Position numbers and translations under genes: made by a program. This document shows positions 35,663 through 44,557 of a stretch of DNA of 59,611 nucleotides, in pieces; position 1 is the stretch's first letter, and the number at the start of each line of letters is the position of its first letter. The stretch is taken from NCBI GenBank assembly GCA_021808285.1, contig JAKBBV010000014.1, positions 1-59,611 of the forward strand, given 5' to 3'. Origin of the DNA: Pseudomonadota bacterium. GTDB taxonomy: Bacteria > Pseudomonadota > Alphaproteobacteria > Caulobacterales > Caulobacteraceae. Below the pieces are notes generated by a model. That model worked only from the letters and a program-made list of their open reading frames with translations. It was not told the origin of the DNA and ran no database searches.

Positions 35663-37579
35663 ATGGCGAAGAAACTGACCTCGACAGATGAGAGGAAGCG
35701 GAAGGGCCGAACGGCGAGCGCTCACGTTTCCGCCTCTGAGCCCCCGAGACAACAGGAGACGCCGCTCAGCTCAAGCGCATCCAGCGGAGCTCAACCCGCG
35801 ACTCCGCTCTCCGAGGATCAGCGCTCAGTCATCGAGTCACTTTCGCTTAATCTGGCCAAGGCGGCCATGACCGCCCAGTCAGCGATCGCTCAGGCGACGA
35901 TCAGGCAGGCGGGCGGCGCTCCTATTGGCCTCGATCCCATGCATGTCAGTGGGGCCTGGGGCGAGGTAATGAGCAAGCTTGCGGTGCAGCCCGAGAAACT
36001 GATGCAGGCTCAGGCCGACCTCTATGGCCGCTACCTTGACCTGTGGCGCAACACCGCCCTGAACGTCGCGGGCGAAACCCGCGCACCCGTTGCCTCTCCG
36101 GTCAAGGGCGATAAGCGGTTCCAAGATCCAGACTGGTCGTCCCCCGTCTTCGATTTGGTCAAACAGTCCTATCTGATCACGTCGAATTGGCTGAATGACT
36201 TGGTGGGAGGGGTCGAAGGCGTCGATCCTTTGACCCGGCGCCGCGTTGAGTTTTTTACCCGAATGCTGACGGACGCCTTTGCGCCCTCAAACTTCCTGGC
36301 TTCCAACCCCACCGCGCTTCGGACGCTGTTTGAAAGTCGCGGGGAGAGCCTCCTGAAGGGCATGGAGAACTTCGCTGCGGACCTTGAGCGAGGCGGAGGT
36401 CAGCTGGCCATCAGCCAGACCGATTTCGATCGCTTCGTTGTTGGAGAGAATGTCGCGACGGCTCCAGGGAGCGTCATATTCCAGAACGATCTGCTTCAAG
36501 TGCTCCAGTTCAACTCCACCACGCCCTCCGTGCGCGAGATCCCCCTCCTGATCTTTCCGCCATGGATCAACAAATACTACATTCTCGATCTTCGGCCCGA
36601 AAACTCAATGATCCGCTGGCTCACTGACCAGGGCTTCACCGTCTTCGTGGCCTCGTGGGTGAATCCCGACGCGACCTTGGCCGACAAAACGTTTGAGGAC
36701 TATCTCCACCTCGGCATTTACGCGGCCCTGGGCGCCGTGCTCCAGCAGACGGGTGCAGCGAAGGCGCACACCGTGGGATATTGTATCGGCGGGACACTCT
36801 TGTCCTGCGCCCTGGCCCATATGGCCGCTCGCGGTGATGAGCGGGTGGCCTCGGCGACCTTCTTCGCTGCACAACAGGATTTCGCTGAAGCGGGAGATCT
36901 TCTGATCTTCACCAACGAAGCTTGGCTACAGGACCTGGAGGCTCGAATGGACGCCGCCGGCGGCGTCCTCCCAGGACAGGCGATGGCCGATACGTTCAAC
37001 GCGCTGCGGGCCAACGACCTGATCTGGTCCTACTTTGTGAACAACTATCTGTTGGGAAAGGACCCCAAGCCCTTTGATCTTTTGTTCTGGAACGCGGACC
37101 AGACGCGCATGCCAAGAGCGCTCCACCTCTATTATCTGCGCAAGTTTTATATGGAGAACGCGCTATCGAAGGGTCGACTTGAGCTGGGAGGGGAACTCTT
37201 GGATCTCGGACGGGTCCGGACCCCGGTCTATGTCCAGTCCTCGCGGGAAGATCACATCGCTCCGGCCCGCTCTGTGTTTCGCGGCGCTCGGCTGTTCGGC
37301 GGTCCAACCCGGTTTACCCTGGCGGGCTCGGGCCATATCGCGGGAGTTATCAACCCACCATCCGCTCATAAGTATCAACACTGGACCAATGACCATATTC
37401 CTGAATCATTGGAAGCATGGCTCGCGGGTGCGACCGAGCACCCTGGGTCCTGGTGGGAGCATTGGGCGCAATGGCTCAGGCCGCTGTCGGGCGAAGACGT
37501 GCCCGCCCGAGATCCCACCTCCGGGCCCCTGCCCGCGCTTGAAGCCGCGCCAGGATCCTATGTGAAAGTCAGGTCCTGA
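35663..37579 (+). CDS. phaC: Class I polyhydroxyalkanoate synthase
   Basis: 638-residue PHA synthase polymerising 3-hydroxyacyl-CoA on storage granules. The lipase-like box is HTVGYCIGGTLLS with nucleophile Cys374, with the Asp in QSSREDHIAPARS and the His in AGSGHIAGVINPP completing the triad. The first 60 residues are Ser/Pro/Thr-rich and typical of the class I N terminus. It stands alone here, without phaAB or a phasin nearby, and is convergent with msrB. Confidence 0.95.
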   Translation: MAKKLTSTDERKRKGRTASAHVSASEPPRQQETPLSSSASSGAQPATPLSEDQRSVIESLSLNLAKAAMTAQSAIAQATIRQAGGAPIGLDPMHVSGAWGEVMSKLAVQPEKLMQAQADLYGRYLDLWRNTALNVAGETRAPVASPVKGDKRFQDPDWSSPVFDLVKQSYLITSNWLNDLVGGVEGVDPLTRRRVEFFTRMLTDAFAPSNFLASNPTALRTLFESRGESLLKGMENFAADLERGGGQLAISQTDFDRFVVGENVATAPGSVIFQNDLLQVLQFNSTTPSVREIPLLIFPPWINKYYILDLRPENSMIRWLTDQGFTVFVASWVNPDATLADKTFEDYLHLGIYAALGAVLQQTGAAKAHTVGYCIGGTLLSCALAHMAARGDERVASATFFAAQQDFAEAGDLLIFTNEAWLQDLEARMDAAGGVLPGQAMADTFNALRANDLIWSYFVNNYLLGKDPKPFDLLFWNADQTRMPRALHLYYLRKFYMENALSKGRLELGGELLDLGRVRTPVYVQSSREDHIAPARSVFRGARLFGGPTRFTLAGSGHIAGVINPPSAHKYQHWTNDHIPESLEAWLAGATEHPGSWWEHWAQWLRPLSGEDVPARDPTSGPLPALEAAPGSYVKVRS

Positions 37580-37586
37580 TTGGTCT

Positions 37587-38084
37587 TCAGGCCGACTGAA
37601 AGCGCAGGGCCACTCCATTGTTGCAGTAGCGCAGGCCGGTGGGCCGGGGACCGTCATCGAACAGGTGGCCCTGGTGGCTGAGGCACTGCGCGCAATGGTA
37701 TTCCGTGCGCTCAACGCCGATGGCGAAATCCGCCTTAGTCGCCACGGAGCCCGGTATCACGCGCCAGAAACTCGGCCACCCGGTTCCCGAGTCATACTTC
37801 CATTCCGAGCCGAACAACGGCAGGCCACAGCCGAGACAGACGAAACGGCCGCGCCGGTGCTCGTTGAGTAGCGGGCTGGTAAAGGGACGCTCGGTGCCCT
37901 CACGCCGCATGACCATGTAAGAGGCTGGGGAAAGACGGGCGCGCCACTGGGGGTCAGTCAACTGGCGGTAGGATGAGCCGGCGAAGCGGTCAGCAGCGCT
38001 CGCTCCGCCAAACGGCAAAAGCGCGAGGCCGAAGGTCGCGCCGATCACGTCTCGGCGACTAGCGGGGGGAGATGACGACCACAT
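37587..38084 (-). CDS. msrB: Tat-exported peptide-methionine (R)-S-oxide reductase
   Basis: 165-residue MsrB, which reduces methionine R-sulfoxide. The N terminus is a twin-arginine-like signal (SRRDVIGATFGLALLPFGGASA), so it probably acts in the periplasm. Zinc ligands CLGCG and CAQCL and the catalytic Cys154 in GLRYCNNGVALRF are present, along with SGTGWPSFW. Periplasmic methionine repair needs an electron donor; none is encoded nearby. Confidence 0.92.
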   Translation of the reverse strand: MWSSSPPASRRDVIGATFGLALLPFGGASAADRFAGSSYRQLTDPQWRARLSPASYMVMRREGTERPFTSPLLNEHRRGRFVCLGCGLPLFGSEWKYDSGTGWPSFWRVIPGSVATKADFAIGVERTEYHCAQCLSHQGHLFDDGPRPTGLRYCNNGVALRFQSA

Positions 38085-38143
38085 GCCTTCTCATACGATC
38101 CCAGGTCGCCAATGGTTACCGCACGGATCTCACGCTTGCGTGA

Positions 38144-39091
38144 TCAGAGCCCCTCGCCTTCCTCAAGGCCGAGCATCAAATTAAGGTTCTGAACCGCCGC
38201 GCCGCTCGCGCCTTTGCCCAGATTATCGAGGGCAGCGACAAGCCGGGCTTGTCCCAGCCGATCCGATCCAAAGACATACAGCTCCATATCGCTTCGTCCC
38301 GCCATGGCCTCCGCCTCAATAGCCGTGCGTGCGGCCGACTGCACAAGATCCATAACGCTGATGAATCTGTCTCTCTGATAGGCCCGGGTCAGGATTGCGT
38401 GGAGATCTCGAAGGCTAGGTCCGCCGGATAGCGCCGACATGTGGATGGGAACTTCGACCAGCATTCCTTGCGGAAATCGCGCCACCGCCGGACAAAACAG
38501 CGGCGGCGACTCAAGCCCCGCATGAATCGTCATTTCCGGCACATGTTTGTGTTCGAGATTAACGGCGTAGCTCCGAAAAGCGGTCGACGTCGAAGAGGCC
38601 GAGGCTGGCGCCTCAAACTCTGCGATCATGCTCTTGCCGCCGCCGGTATAGCCGGAGACGCCATGAACGGTGAGTCGGAGGTCGCGCGGCAGCACGCCGG
38701 CCCCGATAAGGGGGCGGACAAGGGCCAGGAACCCGGTGGGCCAGCAGCCTGGGTTCGTCACCCGGCGCGAGCTGGCGATGGCGGCCCGCTGTTCTGGCGC
38801 CAGCTCAGGGAAGCCGTACGTCCAGCCCGCCGCCACCCTATGCGCCGTGGAGGCGTCGATGACACGCACCTTCGGCGAGGTGATCAGGCTCACGGCCTCC
38901 CTTGCCGCAGCATCAGGTAGGCAGAGGATCACGACATCGGCCGAATTGAGCGCCTCAACCCTAGACGCAACGTCCTTGCGTCGTCTCCCGTCAAGCGACA
39001 CCAATGAAAGGTCCGACCGTCCGGCAAGACGCTGGCGAATCTGCAAGCCGGTGGTGCCGGCCTCGCCATCGATGAAAACCCTGGCGGCCAT
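38144..39091 (-). CDS. argC: N-acetyl-gamma-glutamyl-phosphate reductase (type 2)
   Basis: 315-residue NADPH-dependent reductase of arginine biosynthesis, forming N-acetylglutamate semialdehyde. Catalytic Cys116 is in NPGCWPTGF, and the N terminus (VFIDGEAGTTGLQI) is that of the short type 2 AstC/ArgC family. GGAGGG precedes the ATG at 39091. It follows rplM-rpsI, as in many alphaproteobacteria. Confidence 0.93.
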   Translation of the reverse strand: MAARVFIDGEAGTTGLQIRQRLAGRSDLSLVSLDGRRRKDVASRVEALNSADVVILCLPDAAAREAVSLITSPKVRVIDASTAHRVAAGWTYGFPELAPEQRAAIASSRRVTNPGCWPTGFLALVRPLIGAGVLPRDLRLTVHGVSGYTGGGKSMIAEFEAPASASSTSTAFRSYAVNLEHKHVPEMTIHAGLESPPLFCPAVARFPQGMLVEVPIHMSALSGGPSLRDLHAILTRAYQRDRFISVMDLVQSAARTAIEAEAMAGRSDMELYVFGSDRLGQARLVAALDNLGKGASGAAVQNLNLMLGLEEGEGL

Positions 39092-39148
39092 GGCCCCCTC
39101 CCTCTGCGCCAAGCGGCGCGGAAGAGACGTCGCGAGGCGATCCTGGTC

Positions 39149-39619
39149 CTAGCGCTTGGAGAACTGAAAGCTACGACGCGCCTTGGCGCGGCCGTACTTC
39201 TTACGCTCCACCACACGGCTATCCCGCGTCAGGAAGCCGTAGGGTTTCAACACCGTCCGCAGTCCAGGTTCATAATAGGTCAACGCCTTGGATATGCCGT
39301 GCCGAATCGCGCCGGCCTGACCGGATAGACCCGAACCATGGACCGTGGCGTAGATATCGAACTGACCGAGGCGATCGGCGACCTGGAGAGGCTGAGCGAT
39401 CATCATCCGCAACACAGGCCGGGCGAAATAGTCCTCATGATCCCGATCATTGATGACGATGCGACCGCGTCCAGGCTTGAGCCAGACCCGGGCCACTGCA
39501 TTCTTTCGTTTGCCAGTAGCGTAGGCGCGCCCTGAGGCGTCAATCTTGGGTTCAACCGCAACCTGCGCGGTCTCGGCGGCGAGGCGCTGCAGAGCCTCCA
39601 AACCGTGGGTCTCGGTCAT
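39149..39619 (-). CDS. rpsI: 30S ribosomal protein S9
   Basis: 156-residue S9. The C-terminal tail ends RRSFQFSKR and reaches the P-site tRNA, and the body contains [13 protein letters not shown] and [16 protein letters not shown]. An N-terminal extension ([14 protein letters not shown]) is usual in alphaproteobacteria. Follows rplM after 4 bp. Confidence 0.98.
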   Translation of the reverse strand: MTETHGLEALQRLAAETAQVAVEPKIDASGRAYATGKRKNAVARVWLKPGRGRIVINDRDHEDYFARPVLRMMIAQPLQVADRLGQFDIYATVHGSGLSGQAGAIRHGISKALTYYEPGLRTVLKPYGFLTRDSRVVERKKYGRAKARRSFQFSKR

Positions 39620-39623
39620 CGGA

Positions 39624-40097
39624 TCAGCTCCGGGCGTTCTTGGCGTTGCGGCCGGCGAAATTCACCAGCTCGGGAGATTGGGCGGAATGAGGATGCTCAG
39701 CGCCGGCGTAAAGTCGCAAATGAGTCATCTGCTGGCGCGCCAGGGGGCTCTCCTTAGGCAGCATTCGCTCCACTGCCTTTTCGAGCACGCGCTCAGGAAA
39801 ACGTCCCTCAAGAACCTTGGCAGCCGTACGCGACTTGATGCCGCCGGGATAACCGGTGTGCCAGAAATATTCTTTCTGGGCGAGCTTGCGACCCGTGAAC
39901 TTCACCTTGTCGGCGTTGATGACCACCACATGATCGCCACAGTCGACGTTAGGCGTATAGTCAGCCCGATGCTTGCCACGCAGACGCATGGCGATGAACG
40001 AGGCGAGCCGACCAACGACGACCCCTTCCGCATCGATCAGGATCCAGCGTTTCTCGACTTCGGCGCCCTTCAGGTGCTGTGTGGTCTTGGTGGTCAT
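39624..40097 (-). CDS. rplM: 50S ribosomal protein L13
   Basis: 157-residue L13, an early assembly protein of the large subunit. [28 protein letters not shown] and [14 protein letters not shown] are characteristic. ATG at 40097 ([11 protein letters not shown]) is preferred over an in-frame GTG at 40109. A promoter with a perfect TTGACA is predicted upstream. Confidence 0.98.
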   Translation of the reverse strand: MTTKTTQHLKGAEVEKRWILIDAEGVVVGRLASFIAMRLRGKHRADYTPNVDCGDHVVVINADKVKFTGRKLAQKEYFWHTGYPGGIKSRTAAKVLEGRFPERVLEKAVERMLPKESPLARQQMTHLRLYAGAEHPHSAQSPELVNFAGRNAKNARS

Positions 40098-40159
40098 GAT
40101 GAGTTCCACTGTTTTCGGGCATCGATCTTCGCACCAGAGGCCAAGACGATGGAGGCGGC

Positions 40160-40188
40160 CTGCTAGATCGAGGCCGTGGGCGTGTCAA
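40160..40188 (-). promoter_or_regulatory. Predicted promoter for rplM-rpsI-argC
   Basis: On the minus strand TTGACA (40183-40188) is followed after 17 bp by TAGCAG (40160-40165), with the rplM start 63 bp beyond. The -35 is a perfect match, and the -10 matches in TA and A positions. An AT-rich island lies further upstream. Confidence 0.5.
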
Positions 40189-40230
40189 GCCGTTGCTCCT
40201 GAATTTGGCCTCCGAGGGAGAGAAACAGCC

Positions 40231-40269
40231 GTATTTTTATATATTTAATGGCTACGGTAAAATATTACC
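40231..40269. other. AT-rich island with small inverted repeat
   Basis: About 39 bp, mostly A and T, in an otherwise GC-rich chromosome, between the ctaA stop and the rplM promoter. It contains GGTAA-AATA-TTACC (40256-40269). It may end ctaA transcripts or act as an upstream element for ribosomal protein transcription. Confidence 0.4.
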
Positions 40270-41334
40270 CTAGATCCTCTGGGTGCGCCAAGCCAAGGCC
40301 ACGCTAAGGGCGAACATCGCCGAGGCATTCACCTGGTGAACGAGCGCCAGCGGCAGGGGAACGCTCAGCCAGAGGGTTGCGACGCCAAGCGCGGCCTGCA
40401 CCCAGAGGCCGACGGCGAGCGCCGTCGCCAGCACGCGGATCGCCGGCGGCGTTTGGCGCCCCAAAAACGCTCGGAGCGCCGTGACGCTTGCCGCAATGAC
40501 CAGGAGATAGGCCATGACCCGATGGTTGAACTGAACCGCTGCAAGGCCGTGAAGAAAAGTCGCCCTCAGACCTTCTCTCCAATATCCCTCTGGAAACCAT
40601 CGCCCGGCCATGAGCGGCCAGTCTCCGTCGATCAGACCCGCGTGATTGCCTGCGACGAGAGCACCCATCAGGCACTGCAAGAATAACCCGCCCATAAGGA
40701 GGAGGCCTGCCATCGCCCAACCATCTCGACGCTTCTGACTCACGGGGCCAAAACCCGCCTCAAGTGCGGTCCAGGTCAAAGCCCCAAGAAGCGTGAGCGC
40801 CAAGGCGAGATGCGTGGCGAGGCGCTCAGGCAGGACCGCCGTGCGACCCTCCAGCCCACTCTTGACCATCCACCAGCCGACAAGCCCCTGAAGGCCGCCA
40901 AGCCCGAAAAGAATGAGGCATCGCCCTAAAAGACGCGGCGGCAGACGACGCCAAGCCAGGAGTCCGATAAAAGGGGCCAGAAAGACAAGACCCAGGGTCC
41001 GCGCCAACAGGCGGTGTCCCCACTCCCACCAGTAGAGCGCCTGAAAGGCGCGCAGACTCATCCCCTCGTTGAGCAGTCGGTATTGGGCGCTATCACGGTA
41101 AAGGGCGAAAACCCGCAGCCAGTCCGCCTGGGTCATGGGGGGAACGACGCCGGAAATCGGCCGCCACTGGGTAATTGAAAGCCCCGACCCGGTCAGACGA
41201 GTGGCCCCGCCGACCGCGACCATTCCTAGAACCAACGCAGCCACGGCGAACAACCAGACTGCCGCGAGGCCTGAGCGTTCCAACGCGCCTGGGGCGTTGA
41301 ACTGCCCCCGCGTCCCCTCAGTCACACCTGACAT
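40270..41334 (-). CDS. ctaA: Heme A synthase (COX15/CtaA)
   Basis: 354-residue eight-helix membrane enzyme that oxidises heme O to heme A for cytochrome c oxidase. GGATRLTGSGLSITQW and WWEWGHRLLARTLG (first His pair), with FNHRVMAYLLV and HQVNASAMFAL (second pair), supply the heme ligands. Start at 41334 follows a TTG-led frame at 41343. It is convergent with nothing and transcribed towards rplM. Confidence 0.95.
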   Translation of the reverse strand: MSGVTEGTRGQFNAPGALERSGLAAVWLFAVAALVLGMVAVGGATRLTGSGLSITQWRPISGVVPPMTQADWLRVFALYRDSAQYRLLNEGMSLRAFQALYWWEWGHRLLARTLGLVFLAPFIGLLAWRRLPPRLLGRCLILFGLGGLQGLVGWWMVKSGLEGRTAVLPERLATHLALALTLLGALTWTALEAGFGPVSQKRRDGWAMAGLLLMGGLFLQCLMGALVAGNHAGLIDGDWPLMAGRWFPEGYWREGLRATFLHGLAAVQFNHRVMAYLLVIAASVTALRAFLGRQTPPAIRVLATALAVGLWVQAALGVATLWLSVPLPLALVHQVNASAMFALSVALAWRTQRI

Positions 41335-41390
41335 GCGAAACAACTCTCATGTTTTCCCGCGCCCGCCGCCGCCCGAAAGATCAGACAGCG

Positions 41391-41467
<77 letters not shown>

Positions 41468-41573
41468 TCGCGAGAAGGCGGACCTTATAGGGGCGGCGTA
41501 TGGCGGGGGCAATCACCTCATGAGGCGATTTCCAGTCCAAATCCGCACCCAGTTCCAATCAGAGCAGAGGCGC

Positions 41574-41870
41574 TCAGGAGCGCCCGGCGACTCTGGCCTT
41601 GAGAACCTGCGAGGCGCGAAAACCGATCACCCGTCGCGAGGCGATGGTGGCCGCGTCTCCCGTCTTGGGATTTCGCCCTACACGCTCGCGCTTGGTACGC
41701 ACCTGGAACACGCCGAAGCCTGACAGTTTTACCGCCTGACCTTTCTCCATCGCCGCGGCGATCAATTCGAGTGTGCGTTCAACGAGGCGCGCGGAGTCCT
41801 GACGCGTGAGGCTGACCGCGTCGTGCACGGCCTCGGCAAGTTCAGCCCGCGTAACCGTTCTCGACTTCAT
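41574..41870 (-). CDS. ihfA: Integration host factor alpha subunit
   Basis: 98-residue DNA-bending HU/IHF protein. It has the RAELAEAVHDAV dimerisation helices and the beta-arm tip RNPKTGDAATIAS. It pairs with IhfB to bend DNA at regulatory sites. The ATG at 41870 has GGGGAAGGG upstream. It is the last gene of the plsX-fabH-ihfA group, and a small hairpin lies in its leader. Confidence 0.95.
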   Translation of the reverse strand: MKSRTVTRAELAEAVHDAVSLTRQDSARLVERTLELIAAAMEKGQAVKLSGFGVFQVRTKRERVGRNPKTGDAATIASRRVIGFRASQVLKARVAGRS

Positions 41871-41886
41871 CCCTTCCCCCACAGAC

Positions 41887-41904
41887 CGGACAACGGTTTG
41901 TCCG
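41887..41904 (-). other. Hairpin in the fabH-ihfA gap
   Basis: CGGACAA-CGGT-TTGTCCG is a 7-bp stem with a four-base loop, 17 bp ahead of the ihfA start. No T-run follows, so it is more likely a structure in the ihfA leader than a terminator. Confidence 0.4.
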
Positions 41905-41941
41905 TCTCCCTGCCCTCAAGTCAAGGATTTCAGGCAAACTC

Positions 41942-42922
41942 TCATAGCCTGAGCGCGACGGCGCCCCAGGTCAGTCCTCCGCCCATGGCTTCAAGAAGGA
42001 GCAGTTGACCGGGGCGGATGCGACCATCCTCCACCCCTTGTGCGAAGGCCAAAGGAATCGACGCGGCCGAGGTGTTGGCGTGCATCGCCACGGTCGAGAT
42101 CACCTTGGATTCCGGGATCCCCAAGCGCTTGGCCACGCCATCCAAAATACGTTGATTGGCCTGGTGCGGAATGAACCAGTCAATATCAGCGACCTTAACA
42201 CTCGCCCGGTCTGCAGCCATAAGCACAGCCTCGCTGATATTGACGACGGCGTGGCGAAAGACCTCACGCCCCATCATTCGGAGATGGCCCACAGTGCCGG
42301 TCGTGGTCGGCCCACCGTCAACGTAAAGAAGGTCCTGCTTTTCGCCATCGCAGCGCAACGCAAATCCCAGGATGCCGCGATCCGTTCCCTCTCCGGTTCC
42401 AGATATGGGTTCGACGACAACGGCGCCGGCGCCATCGCCAAACAGAACGCAGGTGCCGCGGTCCGTCCAGTCCATCAGACGGGTCATGATTTCCGCCCCA
42501 ATGACCACTGCGCACCTGGACAGGCCCCGCGCTACAAATCCGTCGGCGACACTCATGGCGTACACGAAGCCTGAGCAGACGGCTTGCACGTCAAAGCAGG
42601 GACAGACCGGGACCCCGAGCTTGCGTTGAACGATCGCGGCTGTCGCGGGGAAAGTCAGATCGCTTGTCGTGGTCGCCACGATGATCAGGTCTACCTCCTG
42701 GGGACGACGACCTGCGACCTCGAGCGCACGCTTTGCGGCTTCAACCGCCAGATCCGATGTGGCCTGATCCGGCGCCGCACGGCGTCTTTGGCGAATTCCT
42801 GTCCGCTCGAATATCCAGGCATCGCTGGTGTCGATCATTTTGGCGAGATCGTCGTTGGTCACGACCTCTTCGGGCAGATAGGCCCCGACGCCGGTGACGG
42901 CGCTTCTGACCACCGAACTCAC
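41942..42922 (-). CDS. fabH: 3-oxoacyl-ACP synthase III
   Basis: 326-residue KAS III, which starts fatty acid synthesis by condensing acetyl-CoA with malonyl-ACP. Catalytic Cys116 in VQAVCSGFVYAM, His in FIPHQANQRILDG and Asn in HANTSAASIPLAF complete the triad. Its start overlaps the plsX stop (ATGA). Confidence 0.96.
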   Translation of the reverse strand: MSSVVRSAVTGVGAYLPEEVVTNDDLAKMIDTSDAWIFERTGIRQRRRAAPDQATSDLAVEAAKRALEVAGRRPQEVDLIIVATTTSDLTFPATAAIVQRKLGVPVCPCFDVQAVCSGFVYAMSVADGFVARGLSRCAVVIGAEIMTRLMDWTDRGTCVLFGDGAGAVVVEPISGTGEGTDRGILGFALRCDGEKQDLLYVDGGPTTTGTVGHLRMMGREVFRHAVVNISEAVLMAADRASVKVADIDWFIPHQANQRILDGVAKRLGIPESKVISTVAMHANTSAASIPLAFAQGVEDGRIRPGQLLLLEAMGGGLTWGAVALRL

Positions 42923-43974
42923 GCGATCTGGCTTTCGGTTCCCGACGTTGCGTCAAGCCGGGCGCGGCGACCCAGAGTGTCGGCGACCTCGGTCAGAATG
43001 TCGCTAGAGGCTAGATCAGCCGCCAGCCGCACGGCGTGGGCGAATCCCCTCACATCGGCGCTGCCGTGGCTCTTCACGACGACGCCGTTGAGGCCAAGAA
43101 AGGGCCCCCCATTGATCGTGCTGGGATTGAGCCGTTCGCTCATTTCTCTCAAGGCTCCGCTCGCCACAAAAGCCCCCGCCATGGCCAGGGGACCTGCTGT
43201 AAATGTCTTCCGAAGCTCCGCGCGAAAAAACCGAGCGAGCCCCTCGGCCGTCTTCAAGGCCACGTTGCCGGTAAACCCGTCCGTGACCACGACGTCCACC
43301 GCGCCCTTGGCGATATCATCGCCCTCTACAAAGCCAAGATAGTTGATGTCCAGACTGGGGGATCGAATCAATCGGTCCGCCTCTCGTACCTCTTCATGAC
43401 CCTTATCGTGCTCGACGCCGACATTGAGTAACCCGACGCTCGGGCGCCCTCCCCCGTGCGCCGCACGGTGATAGGCCGAGCCCATGATCGCAAAATCGAC
43501 CAGCCGTGGCGCGTCACAGACCACATTGGCGCCGACATCGAGGACGGAGGTCATGCCGTTAAGGGTCGGCCAATTGGCGACGAGCGCTGGCCTCTCAAGG
43601 TCGCCGATCATCCTCAGAACGAGCCGTGAAATCGCCATCAGAGCCCCGGTATTTCCCGCCGACACAGCGGCGCTTGCCTCACCGGTCCGTACGCTCTCCA
43701 CCGCGTTCCACATCGAGCTGCCCTTGCCTCTCCGCATGGCGTGGGCAGGCTTGGCGTCCATCGCGATCACGCCATCGGCCGGGCGGATCTCGATCCTGCC
43801 CTGTGCCCTGGGCAATTTCCGGATAATCGGCTCCAGGGCTTCGGGATCGCCATGCGCTAGGAAACGAACAGAGCTTCCGATCAGTCCGGCAGCCTCGATC
43901 AGCGCTGGGAGCACCACAGAAGGGCCGTGGTCGCCGCCCATGGCGTCGACGGAAATCACCAGAGGGGCGGTCAA
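42919..43974 (-). CDS. plsX: Phosphate acyltransferase PlsX
   Basis: 351-residue enzyme making acyl-phosphate from acyl-ACP for phospholipid synthesis. Begins [21 protein letters not shown] and contains GDLERPALVANWPT and TDGFTGNVALKTAEG. No ATG is nearby; TTG at 43974, with GGGAG upstream, is preferred. A longer TTG-led frame starts at 44025. Confidence 0.95.
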   Translation of the reverse strand: MTAPLVISVDAMGGDHGPSVVLPALIEAAGLIGSSVRFLAHGDPEALEPIIRKLPRAQGRIEIRPADGVIAMDAKPAHAMRRGKGSSMWNAVESVRTGEASAAVSAGNTGALMAISRLVLRMIGDLERPALVANWPTLNGMTSVLDVGANVVCDAPRLVDFAIMGSAYHRAAHGGGRPSVGLLNVGVEHDKGHEEVREADRLIRSPSLDINYLGFVEGDDIAKGAVDVVVTDGFTGNVALKTAEGLARFFRAELRKTFTAGPLAMAGAFVASGALREMSERLNPSTINGGPFLGLNGVVVKSHGSADVRGFAHAVRLAADLASSDILTEVADTLGRRARLDATSGTESQIA

Positions 43975-44056
43975 CGCAACGGCTCCCTGTCCCTCAGGAC
44001 CCCAAAACGAGCGCGGACGATACAAGGGCGCCGCAACGATGCAAGCCAGGCCGCGA

Positions 44057-44557
44057 TCATGGCAGCAGGCGCTTAAGAGCCGAGAACGGTGAGGCGTCTA
44101 TTTGCGATGGCGCGGGTTGAAAGGCGACTCCCGGCCGACGCGGATAGGGGGGCAGCGCAAGAATGAACTGCTCCCGAAGCATGGCCACGACATCGATCCC
44201 GTCGGCGTCCAGCAGATCCGGAGGGTCATCGGCCTGCAGGTCGACTTGAATTTCAACCCCAATCTGAAGTGGCGCGTGGGGACTCGCTGAAGGGAGTGCT
44301 GTGTAGCGGATATCAATCGTCATGTCGGCGGTGAAAAGCTCAAGGCTGATGCCGCAAGTGCGCGCGACCCTCGCATCCAGTCGACCGACAACCTCCAGCC
44401 CATCCCGCCAATCGGTCACGGAGAGGTCAAGATGAAGCGTCTCGATCTCCTCGAGGTCGAGTTCTGCGCCGATCGCCGCGCGCCACTCAGACGGAACCTC
44501 GCCCTGGAGCCGTCGCGGGCCGCCCCGCCACGGGAGAAAGGCCGGAATCGTGATCAT
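44057..44557 (-). CDS. DUF177 (YceD-like) family protein
   Basis: 166-residue YceD/DUF177 protein, commonly placed before plsX or rpmF. The VVGRLDARVARTCGISLELF stretch is the core, and the acidic DLLDADGIDVVAMLREQFILALPPYPR is the conserved C-terminal motif. YceD proteins are linked to 23S rRNA accumulation in bacteria and plants. It starts by overlapping the chaperone stop (ATGA). Confidence 0.85.
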   Translation of the reverse strand: MITIPAFLPWRGGPRRLQGEVPSEWRAAIGAELDLEEIETLHLDLSVTDWRDGLEVVGRLDARVARTCGISLELFTADMTIDIRYTALPSASPHAPLQIGVEIQVDLQADDPPDLLDADGIDVVAMLREQFILALPPYPRRPGVAFQPAPSQIDASPFSALKRLLP

